From positions 62,001-126,000 of the forward strand of contig MBPM02000112.1 in NCBI GenBank assembly GCA_001695595.3: a DNA stretch of 64,000 bases. The letters run 5' to 3'. This document shows positions 1-10,495 of the stretch, piece by piece. Origin of the DNA: Plasmopara viticola (taxonomy: Eukaryota; Oomycota; Peronosporomycetes; Peronosporales; Peronosporaceae). Position 1 is the first letter of the stretch. Each line of letters starts with the position of its first letter. The notes under the pieces are model-generated. The model was given only the letters and a program-made list of their open reading frames with translations, made no database searches and was not told the origin of the DNA. The translations under genes and the position numbers were made by a program.

Positions 1-149
1 CTCTATGCCTACGTCGAAATATAATATACAAATTACTACCTCTCTACAAGTTAGTTCGAGGTTATTTTCCGACCATTTGGTGTGACAAACACTTTGATCG
101 GCCGGATAGCTTAATGATTCGAAACCACAAGTTTTCATCGAGACCAGTA

Positions 150-560
150 TTGCTGCTGGTTCTGCGGATAAGTACTTGGCCTCGATTGTTGACCTGCATA
201 GCAAGGAATTGAACTCCCATGTACAGTTCGAAGCCTTGTCCGACGTCGCGGGAGGCGAAGCCGGTGTTGCAGCTCCCGGTCCGATGCAGACACGCCGACT
301 TAGAGTGGCCAACCTCTTCCCTTAAGCGAATTCGAGCTCGGGCCGCCCGTCGCCCTTACGGGCCCTGGCGACGACCCTTTAGTCTCCGAAATTGAAGCGG
401 AGGGAAGCAGAGGCTCAGTCCTCGAACGCGTCGCCCTTATGTGGTGCCTCGACCACAAGGTCCAAAATCGCAGCGACTGAATCGAGAGTCGGGCTCAGGC
501 CGCCCATCACTCTTTCGGGCCCTGGAGACGACCGTCTAGTCTCCGATCCCGGTCCAGTCG
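150..560 (+). pseudogene. GC-richer coding remnant, possibly retroelement gag
   Basis: A plus-strand frame is open from about 142 to 327 and reads like protein (a run of Ala, Leu, His, Glu), but it has no clear start and ends in a stop. It is followed by two diverged copies of a segment about 65 bp long (about 331-395 and 489-553, offset about 158 bp) that share the core GGCCGCCC...CGGGCCCTGG...GACGACC. The base composition is richer in GC than the next 10 kb. The frame resembles the N-terminal part of a retrotransposon gag, but I see no diagnostic motif, so the identity is a guess. Confidence 0.25.
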
Positions 561-1058
561 TCTTGGTCGGGTAGCCCCTGGAGAGACACTGGTTCTGGTT
601 GGGGCTATCCTGGTAGGCTTAGGCTTAGTTGGCTTGACTTGGGTACTTGAAAGAATATCGAAACATGAGGACGAGTTATAAGAGGCGCTTAATCACCTCT
701 CATACCTTAATCCCCTCCGAAAATCGATCACTTTGAGGCTGACAATCTAAGCTGTCAGAATTTTTCCCGTCCAAGTCGAGCACTCTAGAACATGATATTC
801 TGTGAGAAGTCATATAAAATATCACAAGTAAACCGAGATTTTGGCCCGCCAGGTATAGCTTTGGAGTCGAATCGAGTCTGCCGGCGAAGAAAACGGCTGA
901 AGGCGAAGTGTTGGTAGAGGTAGGGACGGCTACAGGAAGCGCACAACAAAGAGCGGTGCGTTGGTGCGCATAAAGGCACCCATCGAGCAAGAGCATCGAA
1001 GCCGAGCCAACACAAACTTGAGCGACGCTTGCTGCTCTTCATCGTACACCCTACGTTT

Positions 1059-1744
1059 TCAAATATGCACATGCGCACTAAGCGTGGTGTCCACGACCTG
1101 GAGCGCAAGCACCAGAGGCAAAAGCTCACGCTGGCGCAATAACCCGTCATTGCGCACTATCCACAGCAAGTGGAGCGTGATGCAACGTGTAATCTGCCAC
1201 TGGTCATGCACCACGGCAGCATGGTCGTGCCAAGCGGGTGTAAGGGCTAGTTGACGACCAGGGGCGATGTCGAGCCATGTCGGTGTGGTGACGGAGAAAG
1301 CTGACCAGTCACGAAACAAAACTGGCCATAGCTCGGCTGGCAGAACGCACTCAAAGAACAGGTGCCGCTCTGTTTCCACTGCGATGCACCCGCTGCGTAC
1401 GCAGTAGATGATGCCGGGATGCGCCTCGCGCAGAAACGAGAATCGTGAACGCACTGGCAGCAGACGGAAGGCGAGTAGGAATTGCAGATCTTCGTTTACA
1501 GGAAGCAGTAGCCGATGTAGACGCTTGGACTGGCTCACGAAATCTTTGATTTCGGTTATTGTAGCGCTTTCATCGTGCAGCTAGATTGAGTGTGGCTTCG
1601 TGGGTGCTGGGGTCTCCCACACAAACAGGAGCAACTGGGATCGTGGCACCAAGGACACAATACATTCGCGTTCCCCCTCACGCACGCCAGCGTGTGGCAC
1701 AGTGGGATACACCTAGGCCACGCCTGAAGTCGGAAGCGGTGCAT
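1059..1744 (-). pseudogene. LINE zf-RVT C-terminal domain (decayed)
   Basis: Two adjoining minus-strand frames (1744-1556 and 1538-1059) make up the zinc-binding domain found at the end of many LINE reverse transcriptases. The first contains a CPWC knuckle. The second has the typical layout LRSRF.FLR followed by CxxSGC...E(T/S).RHLFFEC and LWPVLFRDW. They are separated by a frame change near 1550. The order and spacing match the RT blocks upstream, so they belong to the same element. Confidence 0.7.
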
Positions 1745-2653
1745 TGAAGCACAGATTCCTTAGTCGCTCGAAGACTTGTGTGGCTTCGTGATGCAGGCGT
1801 CGAAGCCACTGGTTTTACTGGTATACAGGGACCGATGTAAGCCGGTATTCGATGTTGTCGCGCGCAAACGCATCAGCATCCGGCCATGCACCGTCAGCGT
1901 CCAGAAAATTAGCAACACACTAAAGCTTGAAAGTTGTTGCGGTGTGCTGGCGTTATCTGCACTGGGGCTCGGCAACTATGCACAGACTACGCCGCTGTAA
2001 TTTTGAGCTGTCACCACGGACGACGAATTAAACTGAAAATCGGCGTCGGTATGGAATCAAATTGGTTGGTTCAGCACATAGCCGAGGCGGGCAAGAGGAT
2101 CGAGATCTCGCCATGTGTTTTTCCACTTGATCATATACCACAGACGCCAGACTTGGCACCACCACTGGGACAACACATCCCAACTGCATCAGAGCGCCGT
2201 GGCGCATGGGGCTGATCGTAAGAAGGTCGAGAGGTTGCCAGGGACCTCATGTGGGCAGCACAAGCGACAGAAGCACGACTCTTGGTGTGGTCCAGTTACG
2301 TTGGGTCGAGGTCGACGCACCGATGAAGTGGAGCTGCACCTTGAGCTTCTGACGCTAGAGTGAGGCTTTGATGCTGGGTACGGATAGACCACCGTCGGAT
2401 GGAGGTTGATACAGAAACTCCTTGAGAATCAGCTAGACGTGTTTGGCGTTGCATTCGTAGCGACGTGCAAGTACGAAGCGGTTGAGCGTGGACTGCCACT
2501 GCTTAACGACCCGCCGCGGGATTGGCACATGCACAGTGTAGCGCCACAACCGAGAAAGCACCATCGATAGCGCGACCAGCAGACGTCCTCAGATGGTGCG
2601 AGCGCGACGGAAACTTTGGAGATAACCTTCATAAAATTGCCTGTATAAGAGCT

Positions 2654-3100
2654 CTATGATGGCGCTGTCAACAGGATCCTGACCAAGCAGAATGCCCAAA
2701 AATTTGACCGTCTCGCCACCCCGGAGCACCTTACGCCAGAGAAACAAGGAGGGTTGGTTTGTCGGTTTAGAGGCATAAGCACGCATATGGCAAAATCAAG
2801 CTTGGCTTTAGAGCCGTCGCAGTACAGCTGAATCAGGTCAAGTTGTGCCTGGATGCCGGACACCGAGCTAGAGAGCAACGTTGTATCATCAGCAAAAAAG
2901 ACGCTGGTGGCGGTGACGTCTTTGGTGAGACAAACACCACGCTCTTCATGCTGTCGGAGTAGGCTTTCTAGTGGCTCGATGACGATGAGGAACAGCAGTG
3001 CTGAGAGTGGATCGCCGTGCTTGACTCCCCGTGTGGGGAAGATCGGCGGCTGGATGTGGCCGTTGAGCAAGAGGTGAGCCTGAGGGTCGGTGAAGAGCAA
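2654..3100 (-). pseudogene. LINE reverse transcriptase, catalytic part (decayed)
   Basis: The frame holds RGVKHGDPLSALLFLIVIEPL (RT motif B region) and then VFFADDTTLL. The FADD catalytic box lies at about 2885-2896, read on the minus strand. Both catalytic aspartates are present, but the frame breaks before the thumb and is disconnected from the N-terminal part by stops. A further RT/thumb piece continues in another frame down to about 2430. Confidence 0.85.
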
Positions 3101-3214
3101 CTTAGCCTAGCTGGTGAAAGCTTCACCACAGCCCAAGCAATCGAGCACTAAGAACATGTAGTCCCAGTCGACCCGGTTGTACAACTTCTCAAAGTCGAGA
3201 AACATAGCGTAGGC

Positions 3215-3928
3215 TTATTCGTTTTGTGCATTTGTGAGATCTTGCGGATCGGCCATGAACTGCACATGGTGGTGAATAGACCCACCCTTGACGAACGCCT
3301 TCTGGTCGGCGTGTATAAGCTTGGGAAGGAAGAGCTGGAGGCGGTAGGTCAGCACCTTGGACAACGCCTTCACGTCAAAGCCTATGAGCGAGATCGGCCG
3401 AAAGTTTCCGGGGTCGTTATGCGAATTTTTCTTGTTTGACTTGCACAAAGCCAAATTGCGCTGAGAAGGGAAGAACTGACCGCGTGCCAACTGGTAGCCG
3501 GACACTATGCTCAGACACTCCCCAAAATCGTCGGGCGCGACTTGGAAAAAACCAGCCGTGAGATCATCCATTCCAGGAGCGGAGTTAGTGTTCATAAGGT
3601 TGTGCGCGTCGGCAAGGTCGGCTCTGGAAATCGAAGCGTTGAGAAGGTCTTGTTCATCAAGATTTAGACACTCGTCGATCGGGTCCCACAGCTTCCATCG
3701 GCTGCTGGGATTGGTGAGTGGTGGTTGTCCAGCAGGACTGACCGCGTCACCCACGATAGAGCCCCCGTGGGCTCGAAAGCTTGCTGAGTAGCCCGCTGGG
3801 CTTTGCGAGATGCCGCTGCTGGGAGTCTGAACTTCTTTAATGCTGAATCGCTGGAGTGAGGGGTCGGGCTGACTGAAAAAGTACGTGGAAGACACCTCGG
3901 TATTCTTAATTTGAAAGACGAAGGCCAA
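3215..3928 (-). pseudogene. LINE reverse transcriptase, N-terminal part (decayed)
   Basis: This frame of about 237 codons has the L1-type signature of a pre-RT linker (SSTYFF...PDPSLQRFSIK.VQTPSG), then NSAPGMDDLTAGFFQ and FRPISL, followed by DVKALSKVLTYRLQ...LIHADQKAFVKG with a downstream SIHHHVQF. These are RT motifs 0 to 2a of non-LTR elements. The frame ends at a stop where the fingers/palm region should continue; the catalytic half resumes around 3100 after a gap with stops. It would act as a reverse transcriptase in cis on its own RNA if intact, and here it is only a fossil. Confidence 0.85.
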
Positions 3929-3944
3929 ATCGCCGTTGTAGCCC

Positions 3945-5010
3945 TAAGACCGAGAAATAACAGCAAAACGCCAACGAGCACTAAATCTATCATAGTGGCC
4001 TCAAAAACACAAGCAAGACGGCTTATCAGCTGTAAAAATTTGAATGCATGTGCTCAAAGACATCACGACCTGAACGCAACCTCATGGATCACTCGGGTAA
4101 ACTGACTAATTGGGGAAATTCCAAGTTTATTAAAAAATTACAAGCAATGATCGATACCCATTCACGTTACTCCCACAAAATTTCATACATGCAGTGCTGC
4201 CCGGCGAGCATAGCTAGTTGCGCATAATTTCACATTGCTTACATTTGCTCTTATAATCTCCAATAATTTACCCATTTTACACATCTTGAGTGCTGCCGGC
4301 TTTGTCAAGCTTTATATGCTCACATGCACACTGCGACTTGAATTTGCTCCTAGTATGCTAAATGATGTCAGCACAGCAATGTTCTTAGCTGCGAGTACAA
4401 TTTGCATGCTACTTGCAAATGGAGTGTCAGCTTCATTCACAAGCAGTGACTTGGTACACAGACTTGCAAGTAGCTTTTTACATTGTTGCAGCTTAGCCTC
4501 TCTCGACCTTCAACATGCGACACATGATGGATAACCGGATGCATTTTTTTCACCGCCTAAAACTGGTGGACGTCGCCATTTGGCCAAAACTTTGGGGTTT
4601 ACTGCTGCTCGAGAAGATGTGTGTTAAAGATTGAGACAGCAAAGCACTTACAAGAGCTTAGGTACTATAATTGTACTACACACACTACTTGCTACTGCGT
4701 TACTGCCGGCTTCGTCAAGCTCAATATGTACATTTCTGACTGCGAGTTGTATTGATGCTTCAGGAATGCTCAAACATGCTAGCACAGTCACCTTGCCAGC
4801 TGCGAGTGGGTCTTTCATGCTACATAAAGTTGAATTTTAGCTTATTCCCCAAGGACTATCTTGGTCCGCAAGTGACTCTGGATGCATACTTTCTCACCGC
4901 CTCGAATTGATAAACGTTGCCATTGTGACCTCGAAGGCAGAATTTTAGAAGTTACAGCTGTGTAAGAAGATGTTTTCTTTCTACAATAAGCGGTAAGTCT
5001 GCTGACAAGT
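3945..5010 (-). repeat. Two tandem units of the tRNA-Leu-headed repeat (minus orientation)
   Basis: On the minus strand the sequence runs through two copies of the repeat described at 14765-17800. The second copy (4640-3945) is nearly full length. It has the body with GGCGGTGAAAAAAATGCATCC, the segment with AGCTTGACAAAGCCGGCAGCA, and then a tRNA-like head with its 5' end at 4106 and an intact TTCAGGT anticodon-type loop. The first copy (5010-4640) lacks the head. Short open frames here (4235-4534, 4631-4840) are incidental. Confidence 0.75.
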
Positions 5011-8000
5011 CATAAGCCTATTGAATGCTTTACTCGACAAAGTTGTATTGACGATATAGCTAATAGTTTGAGACCCATTCACCACCTAAGTGTGTAGAGT
5101 ACAGGTGCGTGTTCGATAGAGCGCTTGCTTACATCGTTTTACGGGGAAAAAATTCGTGGGTCATTGAGTAAAGGCAAACGCGCTCCTTGTCTTGATGGAG
5201 TTGAATGTTCTTTTGATGCCTTCATTTCCAGGTAGCTGTTTGACCAGAGAGCCACATTGTACCAGACGCTTCAGGCGCAGACGTAAGCAATGGTTGGGAA
5301 TCACAAGGATCTCTGGTCTTGAGGGGTTCTCTGGTGCCAAGCCGCTTTTTGTGATCAGCTTGGTCATCACGAAGAAGACTCGAACGTCTGGCAGCCTCCT
5401 ACGGTGCAGATTTGTTTACAATTGTAATAAATTTGTCCTTTAATCAAAAGCATAACGGTTATAGAAAAAACACATTCCTCTTCACTCGTTTTTAATTTAC
5501 AAGAGCTCAACAGAGTTGAACGCTTTTTTTTATGATAATAGATGGCTTCCCACTGGAAGGAGCTTTTAAATATGGATCGTTCCTAGTACACGGCGGACAC
5601 GCTTACAGTATCAATATTGGTTTATAAATTAAATTACATTGATTTCTATATAACGGATGAGTAAGTCGTTCATCACCGAAAAACACATGTAGCTTTGTAC
5701 ATGCCTCCTCTGTTGAAGGTGCTCCTTAAACCCATCAAAGATTTAATACTTCCTTTAGATAGACAGCGGGCTGTCAATTCGTTATTCAGTGTCGGAATAA
5801 AAAAGTCAATTAGATTGTCTTCGTAGTTACCGGTCTCTTTTAGGTGTCAGTAAAATCTAGACTAGGCTATATTGTTTATGAGCTCTTTTTGGTTAGCAAA
5901 CTGAATCGTCACCCCCTCCCGCGAATTCCTCCCTTTGCTGTCACAATGAGGCATTTCAAAGTGCATGATCTTATAGATCTATGAGCCCAAAAAGAAGAGG
6001 AAGGAGTCGCAAGCGCGAGTGATTAATTCTCAGCGAAAACTAACATAAAACTGACAATTTCAGCCAGCTCTTGTTTCTAATTATGAAAAACGGAATTGCA
6101 ACGCAATGGACGATTACAATTCAACAACATCGCTAATGCTCAAATGAAAGCATTCCCGAGCTCTGGATCTAAACTGGTCTAGATAAGGACTCTCTACAAA
6201 TGACAATGACGACGAAATGGCAAAAGTGATGGTAAAGAATAGGTAAAAAAAAGATTTAGATGAGTGCATACAACCCCTTTCGGGTATTTTATAAATGAGG
6301 AGACTGATATTTGGTACACGCTGATTTCACCTTCCCAACAATAGCTTGTGCAAGGGACAGTGATTCGGCTTGCCATATGGCAAACCATTCCGGGCTACTT
6401 TGAATTGCGTCAACCCACATACAACGCGCGTTCGTACACGCATGTGTGTGGTTGTATATGCATAACACACTTAGGTCTTTGTAGAGGCGGTTGCTTCAAA
6501 CATCGTCACATCCTAGTGCGTCACTGATACGGCTTTAAATGATATTCCTACATTCAAAATAATACAACACACACTACCTGTATCATAAAAGTACATCATG
6601 CGAGTGTGGCTCGGTCAAGCTAAGTGGGTATCATACATGAATAGTGAGCTTTGATTGAAAAAGAATACAATTCAGAAGGTAGTGGGTACGACAATGGTAA
6701 GTCGCAGCACGTAAATACTGCAGTTGAGCAAAGATGGGTAAATTATATATTCAAGCGAAGATGTTAAGCTCACAAGCAAGCCGGTCACCTGTCTTAAGAG
6801 CTTAAACAGGAGCGAAAAGGTGAAATTAATGCACCCAAGAAAAAGCAAAATGCTGGTAAATTACAAAAAAAGTTGTGAAAGAATTAAACTGCCGCAGAGG
6901 CCTGGTCAGTGAATCAGTAGACACAGTGGTATACATGATAGCGACTGAGGCCTACAAACTTTGAGTGAATGTAGCTTGAAACAGTTACAATCCCCGAGCT
7001 CTTGCTCATCACATAAGTCTCACGATAGACGAAAGTATTGAGGACATAAGGGTCTTAAACTACAGTGTTTAATACCTGAGGATACACCCCGCTGGTAGAC
7101 AAAATTTGACTAGAATTACAAATATTACAGCTTAGACAAGTAATGTAGACGACAAAATGGAAGTGGGCGACTCCACTATGCGAGCATAACTCGTTCCTCT
7201 CACAAATGGCCGCAGATACTTACCGCAGCGCGATCATTTAAGCTTAGAAAGGTTAGAAAAGACGATGACATATTAAGTCAACGGCGCGGGCCTTCGTACA
7301 AGCATAAAGCGTTACGACCACACGACTTTTTGAAAGCACAATTCTCCGGAAATAGAGAACTACCTATCGAGTTCGCTGGCCCCAACACAAGCAGAGTCAG
7401 CAGAGGCGCAGTAAATGATAATAAAGAGGAGTATTGGATTTTGTGGATTCTATTATTCGTAAAAAGGGCATACAGCGTTTGCGTATGGTGACTGTATATT
7501 TAAAGTATAGATGTGAGCATGAGCGTGCTCACAAGCACGTTCTAGTTGGATCTGGCCTCTTCTCATCCACAAGTAGGGATATAACATATTAGGAGTGTTG
7601 AATTAAAATACAATTTGGTCACAATGTTCCGGTATAACCAACAAATGAGGCCGTGCATTCAGTCCTGGTCTAACTTTATTTTCCTAGTGCCTAAATACTC
7701 GGCTTCAAATGTCTAATTCGGTAATAGTTTCAGCAACGATTTAGTGACGGACACTCTTTTCCCGTTAAACCTGATAGCACTTTATGAGTCATCTCATGAC
7801 CAATTTACTAAGTCCCCACTACTTAATGACCCTAGCTCGTATGGTCTTTCCACACTTCAGACAATTTGTTTTAGAAACTCATCACCACCTCAAAGCTGTG
7901 TCTGCAGAGCCTGTTGTCGCAATGATTCCTGCATGGCCGGCAAAAACATATGCAGTAGCCCAAAATTAAATAATTTGGTGAAGCAGATCTCCCAAACCCT

Positions 8001-8345
8001 GATTATACACTGCGCCTTGAACTGCCGATATACAGAGGTGGTGTATACTTTTGCTATCAAGAATTGTATAAATACTTCCGAACGCGGTAAAAAATGTGTC
8101 AGTAGGTATTCGCAAATGGTACACTATTGCACTTTCTCCACACCCCATAAATGTCTAAAGATATAAAAAGCTTGTACTTGTATTATAAATTTCTGTCCCT
8201 CTCGATGTTTACGCTGTAGGCTCATCGACAGACGATTTCCATGCAATATACCTATTTCTTTTTGGAAGGTCCTTGTGACGATTGCACTGGTCATCTTAAT
8301 ATATAAGCGTAGCTCTTCGCACTCACTTTCTTCTTTAATTAAAGC
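5011..8345. other. Intergenic, no gene recognised
   Basis: This is a 3.3 kb low-GC stretch. Short frames exist (for example about 5161-5443, both strands, and 7784-7969 plus), but none has a recognisable domain, a good start context or neighbours that support it. The frame at 7744-8166 is cysteine-rich but begins at GTG and lacks a plausible ATG. I see no rRNA, tRNA or LTR here. Some of it is probably eroded transposon. Confidence 0.5.
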
Positions 8346-8455
8346 AGGTTTTCCATGAGCTCATTCACAATGTAGTCTTGCACACTTTCAGGTCCTGGAC
8401 AGGTTTTCCATGAGCTCATCCACTATGTAGTCTTGCACACTTTTAGGTCCTGGAC
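8346..8455. repeat. 55-bp tandem duplication upstream of the PX+RING gene
   Basis: Two adjacent 55-base copies (8346-8400 and 8401-8455) both begin AGGTTTTCCATGAGCTCAT and end AGGTCCTGGAC. They differ at only a few positions. The pair sits about 340-450 bases before the ATG at 8799, so it lies in the likely promoter region, but no function is evident. Confidence 0.9.
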
Positions 8456-8798
8456 AATGTAGGCAGTAGGCACCAAAGCGTAGAAGTTATGACAAAAAAG
8501 CAAAAAACAAGACGTCATTCTGATACAGATTAACATCTACTGCCAATTGCATGTCAAAAAAATCCATTTGCGCCACAGCAAGATGAATAGGCTGAGCACG
8601 TCTTTTCATTAAATAAATTGGAGAGCTAGCATCACCCCGCGAAAAACTCTGTTATCTATGGGTACGGCGCATAGACAAGCCGGATTACGTTTCTGCCAAA
8701 CGCGATTACGCTTCTGCGAAAGCTTTAACATTGAATCACACTTATCAATTCGAAAAAAAGTTGAGTCGACGGTAGAATAGATCGCGGCCAACAACCAG

Positions 8799-9674
8799 AT
8801 GTATCGTCAGCACCGCCACTCAAGCACAAATTTATCACACGGAAGCTCCTATAAGCATAAACGTGTAGCCCTGACGCCACTGACTCCGCTTGCAGTGCTG
8901 CTCGAACAGCTATCGTTGCGTGTCTCAGTGGTGCGTCGGAGTAAGCGTGATTTGCGCTACGTCCTCGAAGTTGAGCATGCCGCGTCGCAGATTCGCTGGT
9001 GCAGGGCGCGCTCCTTCGACGAGTACAAAACCTTTCAAACGCAGCTGCTATCAGCGTTACGATTGGGCCACTATTGCAAGGGTGAGTGTCCGTGGTTATT
9101 CTCGTTCGTCAAAACCTACTTTCCTGGCTCCTTTTCGTTCTTTGGGTTCGGCGGCTTCAGCGCACGCGCCGTGGAGAAGAAACGCACTGCGCTGGAGCAC
9201 GTGCTAATTTCGCTGCAAAAGTTCTTGGTTGACCCACATAATGCGACGGCTTGCTCCATCGTGGCCGGTAGTTTAATACAGCTGATGGTGGAATTCGTGT
9301 TAGGTGACACGAGCGACCTGCCAGACGAGTTGCGAGGAGTCAATAACAACAGCTCTATCCTGATTAAGGCGCGCAGTAGTATGCGGTCATCCATATCCGT
9401 CACATCAGACGAGGGAGAAGAGCTAATGATCGAATCCGGTGATGGGGCAGACCTTTGCGTGCTGTGTAGCTCGAGGCTATACGACGAGGCCTTCGGCGCC
9501 TCGACGTCTTCCAGCGCAGATCTTCACAGTGGCTCATCCGCTCATCGCAGCAAGTTGCTGAGCTATACAACAATGCTGTCATGTGGCCATCTATTCCATG
9601 ATGAGTGCATTGTTCGGAAGCTGAATGAGGAGATGCGGTGCCCTGTTTGCCGCGTAAAACTTGACGCGCTCTAA
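8799..9674 (+). CDS. PX-domain and RING-H2 finger protein, probable membrane-targeted E3 ubiquitin ligase
   Basis: The 291-residue protein starts at a true ATG. Residues about 38-168 form a PX-like fold: a beta region, then ARSFDEYKTFQ (70-80), then HYCKGECPWL with Cys93 and Cys97, and a helical end with LISLQKFLVDP. A Ser-rich linker follows. The C-terminus is a complete RING-H2 finger: C220-x2-C223, a long loop, C262-x-H264-x2-H267-x2-C270, then C281-x2-C284, only seven residues from the end. PX domains bind phosphoinositides and RING-H2 fingers recruit E2 enzymes, so the inferred role is ubiquitin ligation at an endomembrane. The partner is unknown. The C-x3-C-P-W-L signature recurs in the genes at 43534 and 63551. 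No intron is needed. A weak initiator-like CACTTATCAATT lies about 50 bases upstream. Confidence 0.88.
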   Translation: MYRQHRHSSTNLSHGSSYKHKRVALTPLTPLAVLLEQLSLRVSVVRRSKRDLRYVLEVEHAASQIRWCRARSFDEYKTFQTQLLSALRLGHYCKGECPWLFSFVKTYFPGSFSFFGFGGFSARAVEKKRTALEHVLISLQKFLVDPHNATACSIVAGSLIQLMVEFVLGDTSDLPDELRGVNNNSSILIKARSSMRSSISVTSDEGEELMIESGDGADLCVLCSSRLYDEAFGASTSSSADLHSGSSAHRSKLLSYTTMLSCGHLFHDECIVRKLNEEMRCPVCRVKLDAL

Positions 9675-10446
9675 GACTCACTCGAATTCAATTTGTAATT
9701 TATTTCTGTGCACAGCATATTAATCAGTGTAATAGCCAAATTTCATAGCTAAAAGATTATGCAATCGAAAGATCGTAGTAACTCTTGTTGTTGTATTACG
9801 TTATCCCGTTGCCAAGTTATGCACGTGCTAGGCTCAGTCTGGCTAGTCCACGGCATAGAGTGGTGTCCGCATACGTCGGGTTTCGTTCGGCGGGCAGTGC
9901 AGCCAGCACCGAGGTCGTGAGGGTCTTCCATTATTTTGTTTAGCTCTGACTTGGTAAGAGCCCAGGTGGCGCCCTGGTGCTGGAGACCGTCGCGTCGAGG
10001 GTGAGACTCGTAAGAGACCTGCAGATGCCCGAGAGCACCTGCCCGAAGCGCGCGAGCATTTAGCCCCCGCGCTTGGAAGGAGGGCGTCACCCCAAACTAT
10101 TCCGAAGAGTAACTCTTTGACATCACAGTATTTCTCCAAATTAGAATTCAAATTCCTATAAGAAGTATTCGACTTTGTAATATTACAGCGTCAATAAATT
10201 TTTGAGGGATCCTTAGCAAAAGCCCGTATTGGTTAATAAAAAAAAAGGTTAAGCGCTTAATTCTCGCATCAGCCACTCATATGAGACCTTTGGCCCAACC
10301 ACCGATGCCACAACGTACACCATTTTAGCGTCGCATCGTCACGAGCTTCCGTGTCATCGTGCTTTAAAACTGAACACGGGAAAATTAAAACCATAAACTT
10401 TCGGTTAAAAATTATAGAGCCTATAACAGCACGTGAAATCCTTCCC
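9675..10446. other. Intergenic between PX+RING and pyrophosphatase genes
   Basis: These 772 bases show no supported gene. Minus-strand frames at 9749-10151 overlap each other in two frames and have no recognisable domain. The last 200 bases probably hold the promoter of the pyrophosphatase gene. Confidence 0.5.
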
Positions 10447-10461
10447 TTCATTTCCTGATTT
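10447..10461 (+). promoter_or_regulatory. Oomycete initiator plus flanking element of the pyrophosphatase gene
   Basis: TTCATTTCCTGATTT matches the oomycete core promoter pattern of an initiator (YCATTYY) followed after a short gap by WTTT. It lies 35 bases before the ATG at 10496. This supports that ATG and argues against an upstream GTG at 10433, which would lie before the transcription start. Confidence 0.6.
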
Positions 10462-10495
10462 GAAGATTCGCACGCAAGACCATCACTCTGACGTC

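Larger units (their letters stand above)
950..3935 (-). mobile_element. 5'-truncated, decayed L1-type LINE (non-LTR retrotransposon)
   Basis: Reading the minus strand from right to left, the region carries the ORF2 order of an L1-type LINE: linker and reverse transcriptase N-terminal part (3928-3215), RT catalytic part (3100-2654) and zf-RVT tail (1744-1059). The endonuclease that should precede the RT is missing. At about 3940 the element abuts a unit of the tRNA-headed repeat, which fits 5' truncation during target-primed reverse transcription. Several stops and frame changes separate the blocks, so the copy is dead. I did not find a clear 3' tail or target-site duplication. The family assignment is firm; the outer limits are approximate. 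Confidence 0.85.

Noticed and set aside
7744..8166. Cysteine-rich frame of 140 codons
   Set aside because: It begins at GTG, has no early ATG, no signal peptide and no recognisable pattern. A cysteine-rich secreted protein was considered and dropped.
10433..10495. Upstream extension of the pyrophosphatase frame starting at GTG
   Set aside because: GTG starts are not expected in this eukaryote, and the initiator element at 10447-10461 places the transcription start after it. The ATG at 10496 was used.
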